DNA of 64,000 nucleotides, from NCBI RefSeq assembly GCF_037120725.1, contig NZ_JBBAXC010000003.1:62001-126000 (forward strand). The letters run 5' to 3'. The position numbers were made by a program, and so were the translations under genes. Every line of letters starts with the position of its first letter. The stretch's first letter is position 1. The DNA comes from Bacillus spongiae (GTDB taxonomy: Bacteria > Bacillota > Bacilli > Bacillales > Bacillaceae_K). The notes beneath the pieces are model-generated. The model was not told where the DNA came from, searched no databases, and saw only the letters and a program-made list of their open reading frames with translations. Shown here piece after piece: positions 26,773-35,827 of this stretch.

Positions 26773-27711
26773 ATGAAGAAAATCTATATTATTCATGAAA
26801 ATGATGAATGGACAAAGCATTTAACGAATCATTTAGAAGCATTACAATTACCCTTTGAGGAATGGTTTCTAGATGAAGGTATTTTAGATATGACAAAAGC
26901 TCCGCCAGAAGGAGTTTTCTATAATCGTATGAGTGCTTCTTCCCATACTAGAGGACATCGGTTTGCACCAGAGTTTACAACTCAAGTAATTAAATGGTTA
27001 GAGCATCATGGAAGAAAAGTAATTAATGGATCTAATGCCATACAATTGGAAGTTAGCAAGGTTCTTCAATATTTAGCGTTAGAAAAAGAAGGAGTAAGAA
27101 CTCCAAAAACGGTTGCTGCTATTGGAAGAAAGCAAATTATTCCTGCGGCACAAAGCCTTGATGTAAAGCCATTTATAACGAAGCATAATCGAGCAGGTAA
27201 AGGACTTGGAGTCCGTCTTTTTCACGGTATTGAGGCACTTAAGCAGTATGTTGAGAGTGACGAATATGAAGAGCCTGTTGACGGAATAACATTGATTCAG
27301 GAATATATTCAATCTCCGGATTCTTTCATCATAAGGTGTGAGTTTATTAATGGAAAATTTTATTACGCCGTTAAAGTGGACACTTCGGAAGGGTTTGAAT
27401 TATGTCCAGCTGATGTATGCCAAATAGATGATTTAGCGTGTCCTATTTCTGAAGAAAGTGAAAAGAAAGGTAAATTTGAAATAATGGATGGATTTAAACA
27501 TCCTATTCTATTAAAGTATGAGCAAGTTCTACAAAAAAATAAGATTGATGTTGCAGGGATTGAATTTATTCAAGATGAAAATGGAGAAATTTATACGTAC
27601 GATATAAACACGAATACGAACTATAATGAAGAAGCAGAGTCGAGAGTAAATATGTATGGCATGTTAAAGTTGGCACACTATTTAGGTGAACAGCTTAAAA
27701 TATTATCTTAA
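26773..27711 (+). CDS. RimK-like ATP-grasp ligase
   Basis: A 312-residue cytoplasmic ATP-grasp protein. The N-terminal pre-ATP-grasp domain covers residues 1-90, then KPFITKHNRAGKGLGVRLF near 135-153 provides the nucleotide-binding strand and glycine loop, and FIQDENGEIYTYDINTNTNYN near 270-290 holds the metal-binding Asp and Asn residues. RimK-type enzymes join amino acids to peptides, cofactors or metabolites; the substrate here cannot be read. AGAAAGGATGAT precedes the ATG. It is monocistronic. Confidence 0.85.
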   Translation: MKKIYIIHENDEWTKHLTNHLEALQLPFEEWFLDEGILDMTKAPPEGVFYNRMSASSHTRGHRFAPEFTTQVIKWLEHHGRKVINGSNAIQLEVSKVLQYLALEKEGVRTPKTVAAIGRKQIIPAAQSLDVKPFITKHNRAGKGLGVRLFHGIEALKQYVESDEYEEPVDGITLIQEYIQSPDSFIIRCEFINGKFYYAVKVDTSEGFELCPADVCQIDDLACPISEESEKKGKFEIMDGFKHPILLKYEQVLQKNKIDVAGIEFIQDENGEIYTYDINTNTNYNEEAESRVNMYGMLKLAHYLGEQLKILS

Positions 27712-27784
27712 AAAAGTGGAAGAATAACAAAAAATAGAAATTTTGACAATGAATACGCTTAAATTTCCAAAAAAAGCTGGTAGA

Positions 27785-27838
27785 ATATTTACATTTGTAA
27801 AATAAAGAGGTATGTTTAAGTTAACAAATGTAAAATAT
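27785..27838. promoter_or_regulatory. DeoR-type inverted repeat before deoR
   Basis: ATATTTACATTTGTAA at 27785-27800 is mirrored by TTAACAAATGTAAAATAT at 27821-27838. The same ACAAATGT core occurs twice before nupC, suggesting autoregulation by DeoR. Confidence 0.65.
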
Positions 27839-27852
27839 TGCAGGTGAGGGTT

Positions 27853-28800
27853 TTGGAAAAGGAGAAATTAAGAAAGATCATCGAGGCAGCGAAATTATAT
27901 TATTTATTAGATTTAAACCAGAGTGAAATTGCAAAAAAATTGGGAGTTTCCCGTCCAACAGTTTCCCGTTTTTTACAAATCGCAAAGGAAAAAGGGTATG
28001 TGCAGATTACGATAAGTGATCCTACCGATGATGTAGAGGTATTATCTACAGAGTTGGAAAAGAGATTTGGATTAAAAAAAGCGATTGTAGTATCGATTCC
28101 ACAATATGAAGATCATATAATTAAAAACTATTTAGGTGAAAAAACAGCAACGTATTTACATGAAACAGTGAAGGATGAAGATATCATTGGTGTTACATGG
28201 GGAACAACTTTATATCATGTTGCTATTGAATTAAAGCAGAAATTTGTAAAAGACATAAAGGTCGTTCAATTAAAAGGTGGAGTTAGTCACTCAGAAACGA
28301 ACACCTACGCTTCTGAAATCCTTTATTTATTCGGAAAAGCGTATAATACAACGCCTCATCATTTACCACTCCCAGCTATTGTCGATCATGTGGTAGTAAA
28401 ACAAGCAATGGAAGCAGATCGGCATATTAAAAGAATATTAGAATTGGGAAGAGAAGCTAACATCGCATTATTTACAATCGGGCCTGTGAAGTCTGAGTCG
28501 CTTTTATTTCAGTTAGGCTATTTTACAGAAGAAGATTTAAACACCCTTTATCCGAAAGCTGCAGGCGATATTTGTTCGAGATTTTTTGATATCAATGGGG
28601 GAATTTGTAATGATAGCTTAAATGAACGAACATTAGGAATCAACTTAGAAGATTTAAAAACAAAAGAACAATCCATCCTGGTTGCAGGTGGTGCTCATAA
28701 ACTTGATGGGATATATGGAGCTTTAAAAGGGCAATACGCGAATGTTTTAGTAACAGATCAATTTACTGCCCGTTTTTTATTGGATAAAGAAAAACAATAA
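27853..28800 (+). CDS. deoR: deoxyribonucleoside regulator DeoR (SorC family)
   Basis: A 315-residue repressor: an HTH domain (residues 1-55, QSEIAKKLGVSRPTVSRFL) and a SorC-type sugar-phosphate domain with VKDEDIIGVTWGTTLYHV near 108, VQLKGGVSHSETNTYA near 140, GDICSRFFD near 236 and SILVAGGAHK near 274. These segments agree with Bacillus subtilis DeoR, which responds to deoxyribose-5-phosphate. TTG 27853 is best placed behind CAGGTGAGGG; TTG 27838 and GTG 27844 are in frame. It precedes nupC-deoC, its expected targets. Confidence 0.93.
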   Translation: MEKEKLRKIIEAAKLYYLLDLNQSEIAKKLGVSRPTVSRFLQIAKEKGYVQITISDPTDDVEVLSTELEKRFGLKKAIVVSIPQYEDHIIKNYLGEKTATYLHETVKDEDIIGVTWGTTLYHVAIELKQKFVKDIKVVQLKGGVSHSETNTYASEILYLFGKAYNTTPHHLPLPAIVDHVVVKQAMEADRHIKRILELGREANIALFTIGPVKSESLLFQLGYFTEEDLNTLYPKAAGDICSRFFDINGGICNDSLNERTLGINLEDLKTKEQSILVAGGAHKLDGIYGALKGQYANVLVTDQFTARFLLDKEKQ

Positions 28801-28892
28801 AGTGCTGAGTAGTGTGAAGGTAGGAGTCTAGTAAAATATAATAGTAATTCTTTTACAAAATTTCAAAAATATAATATTGTATTGAACAGATG

Positions 28893-28924
28893 AAAAGGAG
28901 CGTGTTAACTGCTCCTTTTTTTCT
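28893..28924 (+). terminator. deoR terminator
   Basis: AAAAGGAGC and GCTCCTTTT pair around GTGTTAACT, followed by a T run with one C. Confidence 0.85.
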
Positions 28925-28982
28925 TTATAGGCGAGTGAATACATATAAAATGAGGACTTTTTGTGAATTGGTAAATAATTAT

Positions 28983-29020
28983 TTTACAAATGTTCAATTT
29001 AGATATTACATTTGTTCAAT
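28983..29020. promoter_or_regulatory. DeoR-like operators before nupC
   Basis: TTTACAAATGTTCAAT (28983-28998) and TTACATTTGTTCAAT (29006-29020) share both the ACAAATGT or ACATTTGT core and a TTCAAT tail. A TATATT -10-like element at 29029 follows at once, so a bound repressor would block the promoter. Confidence 0.65.
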
Positions 29021-29116
29021 CTTTCTGTTATATTAATTAAGGTAAAAGTGAATGAAAGCGGTATCAGCTGATTTTCATTTTTTCTATAACACACATACAC
29101 AGCAGAGGTGAGCACA

Positions 29117-30331
29117 ATGAATATTTTATGGGGACTAGCGGGTATATTAGTCGTATTCTCTATCGCATTTATTTTTTCCAGTAATCGCAAATCTATTAAT
29201 CTACGAACAATTCTTGGTGGTTTAGCGATTCAAATTGCTTTTGGATTTATCGTTTTAAAATGGGATTTGGGTCGTAAAGGGTTAGAGTGGCTTTCTAATC
29301 GTGTAAATGAAATTGTTGGTTATGCCAATGAAGGGGTAAACTTCCTATTCGGTGGGATGTTTGCAGCAGAAGGAATTGGATTTGTCTTTGCATTCCAAGT
29401 ATTAACGATTGTTATTTTCTTCTCTTCTCTTATTTCCGTTCTTTATTACTTAGGAATCATGCAATGGGTAATTAAGATTATTGGGGGAGCACTTTCTTGG
29501 GTCTTAGGTACAAGTAAAGCGGAGTCTTTATCCGCAGCAGCGAACATTTTCGTTGGACAAACGGAAGCACCGCTTGTCGTTAAGCCATTTTTAGCGAAAA
29601 TGACGAAGTCTGAATTATTTGCAGTAATGGTAGGGGGACTTGCTTCAGTTGCAGGGTCTGTATTAATTGGATATTCTCTACTAGGTGTACCGTTAGAGTA
29701 CTTATTAGCAGCAAGCTTTATGGCTGCACCTGCAGGTTTAATCATTGCCAAAATTATGATTCCAGAAACAGAGACTGCTGTTTCATCGGATAATCTAAAA
29801 ATGGAAAAAGACACGGATGCAACAAACGTGATTGATGCTGCAGCAAAAGGAGCAAGCACAGGTCTACAATTAGCACTAAACATTGGGGCAATGCTTCTTG
29901 CCTTCATCGCATTAATTGCATTAGTGAACGGTATTTTAGGCGGAATTGGCGGTCTATTCAATATTGAAGGACTAACATTAGAAACGATTCTTGGTTACTT
30001 GTTCGCACCTATCGCTTTCGCCATTGGTGTACCTTGGGGTGAAGCAGTTACAGCAGGTGGATTCATTGGACAGAAGCTAGTATTAAATGAATTTGTAGCT
30101 TATTCATCTTTCGCTCCACAAATTGCTGATTTATCTGAGAAAACAGTTATCGTTATTTCATTTGCATTATGTGGATTCGCAAATATTTCATCTATGGGTA
30201 TCCTTCTTGGTGGTCTAGGAAGTCTAGCACCAGATCGTCGCCCTGATATTGCCAAACTAGGAGTACGTGCTGTTGCGGCAGGTATGCTTGCATCACTATT
30301 AAGTGCATCTATTGCAGGTATGCTTTTATAA
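29117..30331 (+). CDS. nupC: concentrative nucleoside transporter NupC
   Basis: A 404-residue CNT-family permease importing nucleosides with a cation. The N-terminal three helices are followed by the core: [25 protein letters not shown], then [15 protein letters not shown] near 142-156 and [13 protein letters not shown], and [24 protein letters not shown] near 350, all CNT signatures. Start ATG 29117 has AGAGGTG seven bases before it. It leads the nupC-deoC-cdd cluster. The usual pdp gene is not present between nupC and deoC. Confidence 0.95.
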   Translation: MNILWGLAGILVVFSIAFIFSSNRKSINLRTILGGLAIQIAFGFIVLKWDLGRKGLEWLSNRVNEIVGYANEGVNFLFGGMFAAEGIGFVFAFQVLTIVIFFSSLISVLYYLGIMQWVIKIIGGALSWVLGTSKAESLSAAANIFVGQTEAPLVVKPFLAKMTKSELFAVMVGGLASVAGSVLIGYSLLGVPLEYLLAASFMAAPAGLIIAKIMIPETETAVSSDNLKMEKDTDATNVIDAAAKGASTGLQLALNIGAMLLAFIALIALVNGILGGIGGLFNIEGLTLETILGYLFAPIAFAIGVPWGEAVTAGGFIGQKLVLNEFVAYSSFAPQIADLSEKTVIVISFALCGFANISSMGILLGGLGSLAPDRRPDIAKLGVRAVAAGMLASLLSASIAGMLL

Positions 30332-30442
30332 TTCAAGTGTAGGAGAGGGAGAACCTCTCCTCTTATTGATATTCTTGAAAGATACAGGAGAATACGAGGG
30401 ATTTTCCTTATAAAGAAATTAAGATTGGAGAGAACGAATATT

Positions 30443-31117
30443 ATGACAACAAAAGTTGGCGCTATGATTGATCATACGGCATTAAAAGCAACAACAACGG
30501 AAGAAGAGATTATCACATTAGTAAACGAAGCAAAACAGCATTTATTTGCTTCTGTATGCGTTAACCCAACATGGGTGAAAAAGGCAGCTAGTTTATTAAG
30601 CGATACACCTGAAGTAAAAGTTTGTACCGTGATCGGGTTCCCGTTAGGGGCGAACACAACAGCAGTGAAAGCGTTCGAAACGACGAACGCCATTGAGAAT
30701 GGCGCTTCGGAAGTAGATATGGTTATTAACGTTGCGGCGTTAAAAGATGGACGTGATGAACTAGTTGAAGCAGATATCCGTGCTGTAGTAGAAGCGGCAA
30801 AAGGAAAAGCTTTAACAAAGGTCATTATTGAAACAGCTCTATTAACGGACGAGGAAAAAGAACGTGCATGTAAATTGGCTGTTGCAGCTGGGGCTGACTT
30901 TGTGAAAACATCAACAGGTTTTTCGACAGGTGGAGCAACAGTTGAGGACATTGCACTAATGAGAAGAGTTGTAGGCCCTGATGTTGGAGTGAAAGCTTCT
31001 GGGGGGGTAAGAAGTCGAGAAGATGCCATTGCGATGATTGAAGCGGGTGCTACTCGTATTGGCGCAAGCTCAGGTGTATCCATTGTAAACGGTGAAGTAT
31101 CAACAGAAGATTATTAA
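30443..31117 (+). CDS. deoC: deoxyribose-phosphate aldolase
   Basis: DeoC splits 2-deoxyribose-5-phosphate into acetaldehyde and glyceraldehyde-3-phosphate. The 224-residue TIM barrel has [15 protein letters not shown] at the start, [23 protein letters not shown] near residue 87 with the catalytic Asp, the Schiff-base Lys in FVKTSTGF near 153, and [10 protein letters not shown] near 182 with the second Lys. The ATG at 30443 follows TTGGAGAGA. It is 112 bases after nupC and probably co-transcribed. Confidence 0.97.
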   Translation: MTTKVGAMIDHTALKATTTEEEIITLVNEAKQHLFASVCVNPTWVKKAASLLSDTPEVKVCTVIGFPLGANTTAVKAFETTNAIENGASEVDMVINVAALKDGRDELVEADIRAVVEAAKGKALTKVIIETALLTDEEKERACKLAVAAGADFVKTSTGFSTGGATVEDIALMRRVVGPDVGVKASGGVRSREDAIAMIEAGATRIGASSGVSIVNGEVSTEDY

Positions 31118-31132
31118 AAGACGTCTTTTTAA

Positions 31133-31703
<571 letters not shown>

Positions 31704-31711
31704 ATAGGATG

Positions 31712-31748
31712 AAGAAAGGGACATTCAGTGGAAGTCCCTTTCTTTTTT
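31712..31748 (+). terminator. terminator of the nucleoside cluster
   Basis: AAGAAAGGGAC and GTCCCTTTCTT form a perfect 11-bp stem followed by seven T. Confidence 0.92.
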
Positions 31749-31774
31749 TATCTATATAAAGGCCATGTTACTTA

Positions 31775-32071
31775 TTATCCGAAAATAACCATAATAATCG
31801 CTTTACTACCTTTTCCAAAACGATGACGGAGTCCTTTACGAATTGTCACCATTTCCCCTTGATGAATCTCCATTTGCTCTTCATCCGTTTCAAGAGTAAA
31901 CTGACCACTTATGCAAACAATTTTTTCTGCAATCTTATCATGAACCTCGAATGGATATTCCTGCTCTTCTAAATGGATAAGCAGAACGCTTCCTTTTTCT
32001 ATGTCACATAATAGATGATCTTTATCCACCTCTAGTGAGCTTCCTAATTGGATTAAATTTGTTTTGTTCAT
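31775..32071 (-). CDS. small cupin-domain protein in the riboswitch operon
   Basis: A 98-residue single cupin barrel: KGSVLLIHLEEQEYPFEVHD-like first motif with His in place near residue 43, EKIVCISGQFTLETDE, and HQGEMVTIRKGLRHRFGKG for motif 2. The metal set is incomplete (few His residues), so it may bind a ligand without catalysis. GAGGAGGAATAAC precedes the ATG, and the start lies only 25 bases after the stop of the glutamine amidotransferase-like gene. Both therefore appear to be under the ykkC-class RNA. Function unknown. Confidence 0.82.
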   Translation of the reverse strand: MNKTNLIQLGSSLEVDKDHLLCDIEKGSVLLIHLEEQEYPFEVHDKIAEKIVCISGQFTLETDEEQMEIHQGEMVTIRKGLRHRFGKGSKAIIMVIFG

Positions 32072-32096
32072 TGTTATTCCTCCTCTATTTGTTCAA

Positions 32097-32780
32097 CTAA
32101 TTTTTAAAGAAAACGGTAAGAATTTTGTTGAGAAGTTCTTTGGCTTGAAGAAAATATTCCTCGTGTATGATTTGTTGTGAACTTTGGGTAAAGGGTCCCA
32201 TTGGTGGCTCCCCTTCATCATGAAGAAGATGTGTCACGATCTCTTTCGTAAACTCTAAATGAAACTGCATCGCTAATACATGATGATTGTAAATAAAGGC
32301 CTGATTGCTACAAGCATCACTTTTAGCTAGAAGAATGGAATCTTTAGGTAGCTTAAAGGTATCAGAGTGCCATTGAAAGAGTGGCGATGGATGTGTACGG
32401 AAAAGAGTACTTAATTTATTTGAACCGATTCCATCAACGGAATGCCATCCAATCTCTTCATATTTATTTTGAGTGACGGTGGATCCAAGTGCTTTGGCGA
32501 TGAGTTGAGCTCCCATGCATATTCCTATTATTTTTTTTTGACATTTAATCGCTTCCTGTATAAAAGACATTTCTTTGGTCATCCAAGGATATTGATGTAT
32601 ATCGCGGACGCTCATCGAACCACCTAACACAACCAATCCATCGATTTTGTTTAAATCAGGAAAAATGGGTTCTTCTTTATAAAATTCTGTTTTTGATAAT
32701 TGCACATCGTTTTCTGCACACCAATCATAAATAAAGCCAAGATCCTCATACTCCACATGTTGAAAATAATGTAATCTCAT
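32097..32780 (-). CDS. class I glutamine amidotransferase-like protein under a guanidine-I-type riboswitch
   Basis: A 227-residue GATase1 domain protein of the GMP-synthase-like stand-alone type. GLVVLGGSMSVRD is near residue 48; the nucleophile Cys lies in IIGICMGAQL near 85; the His and Glu of the triad lie in MQFHLEFT near 175. All three catalytic residues are present, so it can probably hydrolyse glutamine or a glutamine-like amide. No synthetase partner is adjacent. ATG 32780 has AGGAGAG before it; the frame open to 32876 would run through the riboswitch terminator. Transcription starts at a sigma-A promoter near 32954-32982. Confidence 0.88.
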   Translation of the reverse strand: MRLHYFQHVEYEDLGFIYDWCAENDVQLSKTEFYKEEPIFPDLNKIDGLVVLGGSMSVRDIHQYPWMTKEMSFIQEAIKCQKKIIGICMGAQLIAKALGSTVTQNKYEEIGWHSVDGIGSNKLSTLFRTHPSPLFQWHSDTFKLPKDSILLAKSDACSNQAFIYNHHVLAMQFHLEFTKEIVTHLLHDEGEPPMGPFTQSSQQIIHEEYFLQAKELLNKILTVFFKN

Positions 32781-32803
32781 TGACACTCTCCTTTCATGAA
32801 AAA

Positions 32804-32850
32804 CAAAAAAAGCCCAGGAAGATACAAATATTATATCCTCCCGGGCTTTT
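32804..32850 (-). terminator. riboswitch expression platform terminator
   Basis: AAAAGCCCGGGAGGATA pairs with TATCTTCCTGGGCTTTT around a short AT loop and is followed by T residues. Its 5' arm is the conserved end of the aptamer, so aptamer and terminator exclude each other. Confidence 0.9.
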
Positions 32851-32932
32851 ATCCCTCCGTGTACACAACGAATCACTTGTGCGCTGTCTCTCGGACCAGA
32901 CCAAATTATTTGCGGAACCCTAGACAGCTTCT
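32804..32932 (-). ncRNA. ykkC-class riboswitch, guanidine-I subtype
   Basis: Read on the minus strand, the RNA has a P1-like pairing GCTGTC with GACAGC, the conserved CTAGGGTTCCG, a small hairpin CAAAT-AATTTG, GTCTGGTCCGAGAG, a second stem CACAA with TTGTG, then ACACGGAGGGATAAAAG and CCCGGGAGG. These are ykkC consensus blocks. The forms GGTCCGAGAG and GATAAAAGCCCGGGAG agree with the guanidine-binding subtype 1; PRPP and ppGpp subtypes, as I recall them, carry GGTCCAAGTG and GATAGAAGCCC. The 3' part of the aptamer is shared with a terminator stem, so ligand binding should prevent termination (an ON switch). Confidence 0.9.
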
Positions 32933-32953
32933 TCTATTAAACTTAATATTATT

Positions 32954-32982
32954 TTTATACTATAAAGAAGACCTTAAATCAA
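32954..32982 (-). promoter_or_regulatory. sigma-A promoter of the riboswitch operon
   Basis: On the minus strand TTGATT, a 17-base spacer and TATAAA form a good sigma-A promoter about 25 bases before the conserved RNA. Confidence 0.75.
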
Positions 32983-33136
32983 GTTGAAAATATCGTAAAT
33001 ATTTCTAGTTCACTAACACGGTGCCAAATAATAGTCTGTTTTACAAACTCCTGGAATTAGAAAAATGGTGAATACCATCTAATCAGGGGCTGCATAAATA
33101 GGAACTGTAGCGTTAAATTAACAATAGACATGATTA

Positions 33137-33719
33137 TTATGTTTTTAAGACGATATCAGCATGTTCTATCGGTTTAATTGTATGAATGTAATAATCCTCG
33201 GCTTTCCAATATCTATTTTCGAATTTCTTTCTATCCTGTTTCGTCATTTCAGCTTCACGCATGAACCTTTTTTCTCGAGAACAATCCAAGTATAAAACAG
33301 TGTTATAACAATCCATCCATTCCTTTCTTTGGAGGAAAACGCCTTCTATAATAATCAAGGCCGACTTCGGTATGTTTATTGTAAGTGTGTATCTGTTTGA
33401 TTATCATAAAAAGGAAGAGTAATTTGATTGTGGTTTAATCGTTTCTGAAATAAATTTCTCCTCAGCCATTCAACATCCCATTGTAAATGATAATACTCAT
33501 ACCATTCTTCAAAGCCAGTATGATAGCGTTTATTACGTTCGGCGATATGGTCATCGATATGAATGATTATCGGTTTGATATCTTTTTCCTTAAGAATGTG
33601 ATTAAGCTGTTTTACAAACGTCGTTTTTCTGATCGACTCAAGCCATCAATAGCTAAAATGTGTCGCTGTTCAGATTTAACGATTGAGATGATATTGGTTA
33701 AATCAAGATTGATTTCCAA
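33137..33719 (-). pseudogene. uridine-kinase-like P-loop kinase, two frameshifts
   Basis: Three frames together rebuild a kinase of about 190 residues. The first, from TTG 33719 behind GAGGAAG, reads EINLDLTNIIS and AIDGLSRSEK; one base is missing in the P-loop, which should read GLSRSGKTT. The second gives TTFVKQLNHILKEKD, IIHIDDHIAERNKRYHTGF and PFYDNQTDTHLQ. A second shift near 33370 moves to a third frame with LIIIEGVFLQRKEW and FENRYWKAEDYYI. The P-loop is destroyed, so the gene is dead unless the shifts are sequencing errors. Relatives are annotated uridine kinase-like in the Bacillus cereus group. Confidence 0.8.
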
Positions 33720-33774
33720 CTCATTTCTTCCTCATGTATAGATCGTCATATTTAAACCCCTTTCTATCAATAAA

Positions 33775-34557
33775 CTAGTCAATCTTTACTTTTATGGACC
33801 TTGTAGCGATAAACGTTTTTATGTACTTGTCTATGATCCTAGTTCCGCCAAAATCATCTTCAATAAAACCAGTAATGGCAAAGCCAGCATCAATTTGTCC
33901 TTGAATTTGGTCTTCTAATGTATGCGCATATTCGATTGTTTGGTTTGAGTGGATATAATCTTGAACTTGATCTTTTGGCAAATAATCTAGTGTAGAGGAA
34001 GGGACCGAATGCTTTACATCAAGAACCCCTTTTCTTTCTTCTGTATCATCGAAAATCCATAACAAAGGATTTGTAAAGCCTGATATTAGTAGCCCTTTCT
34101 CTTTTAACACTCTAGCTGCCTCTTTCCAAACAGGGTTTACATCTTTTACAAATAAATTGGAAACAGGGTGAACAATAATATCAAAATATTCATCTGTAAA
34201 ATCGCTAAGATCTGACATGTCTCCTTGAACGGTTTTTAATACTAAACCATCACGTTTAGCAACCATTTCATCTTGTTCTAACTGCTTTTTAGATATATCA
34301 GTCACGGTTACATCAGCACCAGCTGCAGCTAAAATAGGGGCTTGCTGTCCACCACCTGAAGCTAAGCAAAGAATCTTTAACCCCTTTAAGGAGTTTGGAA
34401 ACCAATTTCTCGGTACTGACCTTTCCGTTGTGACCGTAATTTCCCACTCACCTAATTTACTTTTGTTAATGACATCGCTACTTACTGATTGCGTATATCT
34501 TGAACCTTCTTCTACTTTTTGATCCCATGCATCGCTGTTCTGTTGAGTTGTATCCAT
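33775..34557 (-). CDS. class I SAM-dependent methyltransferase
   Basis: A 260-residue cytoplasmic methyltransferase (Methyltransf_11 type). Motif I is KILCLASGGGQQAPILAAAG near residue 64, motif II ADVTVTDISKKQLEQD near 84, and VQGDMSDLSDF near 112. IIVHPVSNLFV is an atypical motif IV seen in a group of Bacillus enzymes. The C-terminal part with YIHSNQTIEYAHTLEDQI is the substrate lid. Substrate unknown. AGGAGG precedes the ATG. It stands alone. Confidence 0.87.
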   Translation of the reverse strand: MDTTQQNSDAWDQKVEEGSRYTQSVSSDVINKSKLGEWEITVTTERSVPRNWFPNSLKGLKILCLASGGGQQAPILAAAGADVTVTDISKKQLEQDEMVAKRDGLVLKTVQGDMSDLSDFTDEYFDIIVHPVSNLFVKDVNPVWKEAARVLKEKGLLISGFTNPLLWIFDDTEERKGVLDVKHSVPSSTLDYLPKDQVQDYIHSNQTIEYAHTLEDQIQGQIDAGFAITGFIEDDFGGTRIIDKYIKTFIATRSIKVKID

Positions 34558-34875
34558 TAGTTATTCCTCCTGTTATTTCATGGAAAATACTATTTTATAA
34601 TAACATAATATTCTGCTTAATTAAAATATACAGCTAAATAGTAGAGGGCTCTAGATTGAAATGAGACATAATAACCTTATAGAAAAAGCAAGTTGAAAAT
34701 GTTTCTGTAAAAGATTAGTGAACATTGTACAATGAGTAATGTATAAAATAGATAAATATGCTCAGTATGTGTCTCCCACATATGTTTACCTGACCCATAA
34801 TTAATGATATAGTGAGAATGTTAATATTATGGTATAAAACATAGGATGAGCTTATTTACTTAAGGAGATTAACTA
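34558..34875. other. intergenic region between divergent methyltransferase and degV genes
   Basis: About 320 AT-rich bases with no gene. ATTGTACAAT near 34724-34733 is a small palindrome. No clear terminator or riboswitch was recognised. Confidence 0.4.
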
Positions 34876-35724
34876 ATGGGGATTTCAAAAAAAATTGTTT
34901 GGATTACAGATAGTTTGAGTACTCTTTCAGAGGAATTTATCAAAAAGCATCAAATTGAAGTAATCCCGTTAAATGTTATATTTGGAGATACATCTTATAA
35001 GGAAAACATCGATATTACGGCTGAACAATACTACGAAAAACTATCAAAATCACCGACATTACCTAAAACCTCGCAGCCTGCTATTGGTGAATTTGTAGAA
35101 CGATTTAAAAATCTAAAAGAAAAGTATGATTATGGAATTGCCATCCATGCATCAAGTGCATTAACAGGAACGTACCAAGGCTCCGTAATGGCAGCAGAAA
35201 TGGTTGATTTTCCTGTTGAAGTGATTGATTCAAAGGTCGGGTCTTTTGCTTTAGGGAAGATGATTGAACGTGGTATTCAATTAGAACAAGCCGGCGAAAG
35301 TTACGAGAAAATCGTTGATTATTTACACACACTTCCTGATAAGGCACGTTTATACCTTGTGCCTGGCAGCTTAGAGCAATTGCATAAAGGGGGGCGTGTT
35401 TCGACTACGCAAACCATTATAGGGAATTTAATAAAACTAAAGCTAATAATAAAATTCGAAGATGGAAAAGCTGTTTTATCTGAAAAGATTCGATCATATA
35501 AGAAGGTTAAAAAACGCCTTTATGAAATTTTTGATGAGGCTTCTCATATGATTAAAGAAGCCAGTGTCGTTCATGGAAATGATTTAGTAAACGCAGAAGA
35601 ATGGAAAAAGGAACTGCAGCAAATTTATCCGCACATCAAGTTTTCTACAACGATTCTAAGCCCTGTTGCCGGAACTCATACTGGTCAAGATACGATTGGG
35701 TTAACATGGATTAATGAAGGATAA
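34876..35724 (+). CDS. DegV family fatty-acid-binding protein
   Basis: A 282-residue two-domain protein. IVWITDSLSTLSEEFIKKHQIEVIPL opens the EDD fold, KTSQPAIGEFVERF near residue 60, HASSALTGTYQGSVMAA near 91 is the fatty-acid head-group site, and GRVSTTQTIIGNLIKLKLI near 173 is the second domain signature. DegV/FakB proteins hand fatty acids to the kinase FakA for phospholipid synthesis. TAAGGAG precedes the ATG. A small terminator follows. Confidence 0.93.
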   Translation: MGISKKIVWITDSLSTLSEEFIKKHQIEVIPLNVIFGDTSYKENIDITAEQYYEKLSKSPTLPKTSQPAIGEFVERFKNLKEKYDYGIAIHASSALTGTYQGSVMAAEMVDFPVEVIDSKVGSFALGKMIERGIQLEQAGESYEKIVDYLHTLPDKARLYLVPGSLEQLHKGGRVSTTQTIIGNLIKLKLIIKFEDGKAVLSEKIRSYKKVKKRLYEIFDEASHMIKEASVVHGNDLVNAEEWKKELQQIYPHIKFSTTILSPVAGTHTGQDTIGLTWINEG

Positions 35725-35730
35725 CAGTAG

Positions 35731-35757
35731 AGTACCTCGGTTGAGGTGCTTTTTTGT
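35731..35757 (+). terminator. degV terminator
   Basis: AGTACCTC and GAGGTGCTT pair around GGTT (one wobble) and are followed by TTTTTGTTTTG. Confidence 0.8.
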
Positions 35758-35827
35758 TTTGTTCTATATAGAAGTATTGTTAGTATAGTAAGGACAAGAA
35801 TTTCTGATAAAAGGAAGGAAAATGAAA

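Noticed and set aside
29446-29961. A 171-codon minus-strand frame opposite nupC
   Set aside because: It mirrors the codon pattern of nupC and has no start context or family.
30472-31083. A 203-codon minus-strand frame opposite deoC
   Set aside because: deoC is certain, and the antisense protein is a low-complexity Ser/Thr/Ala string typical of a shadow frame.
32804-32932. PRPP or ppGpp subtype for the ykkC-class RNA
   Set aside because: Those subtypes, as I recall them, have GGTCCAAGTG and GATAGAAGCCC; this RNA has GGTCCGAGAG and GATAAAAGCCC, the guanidine form. A model search would settle it.
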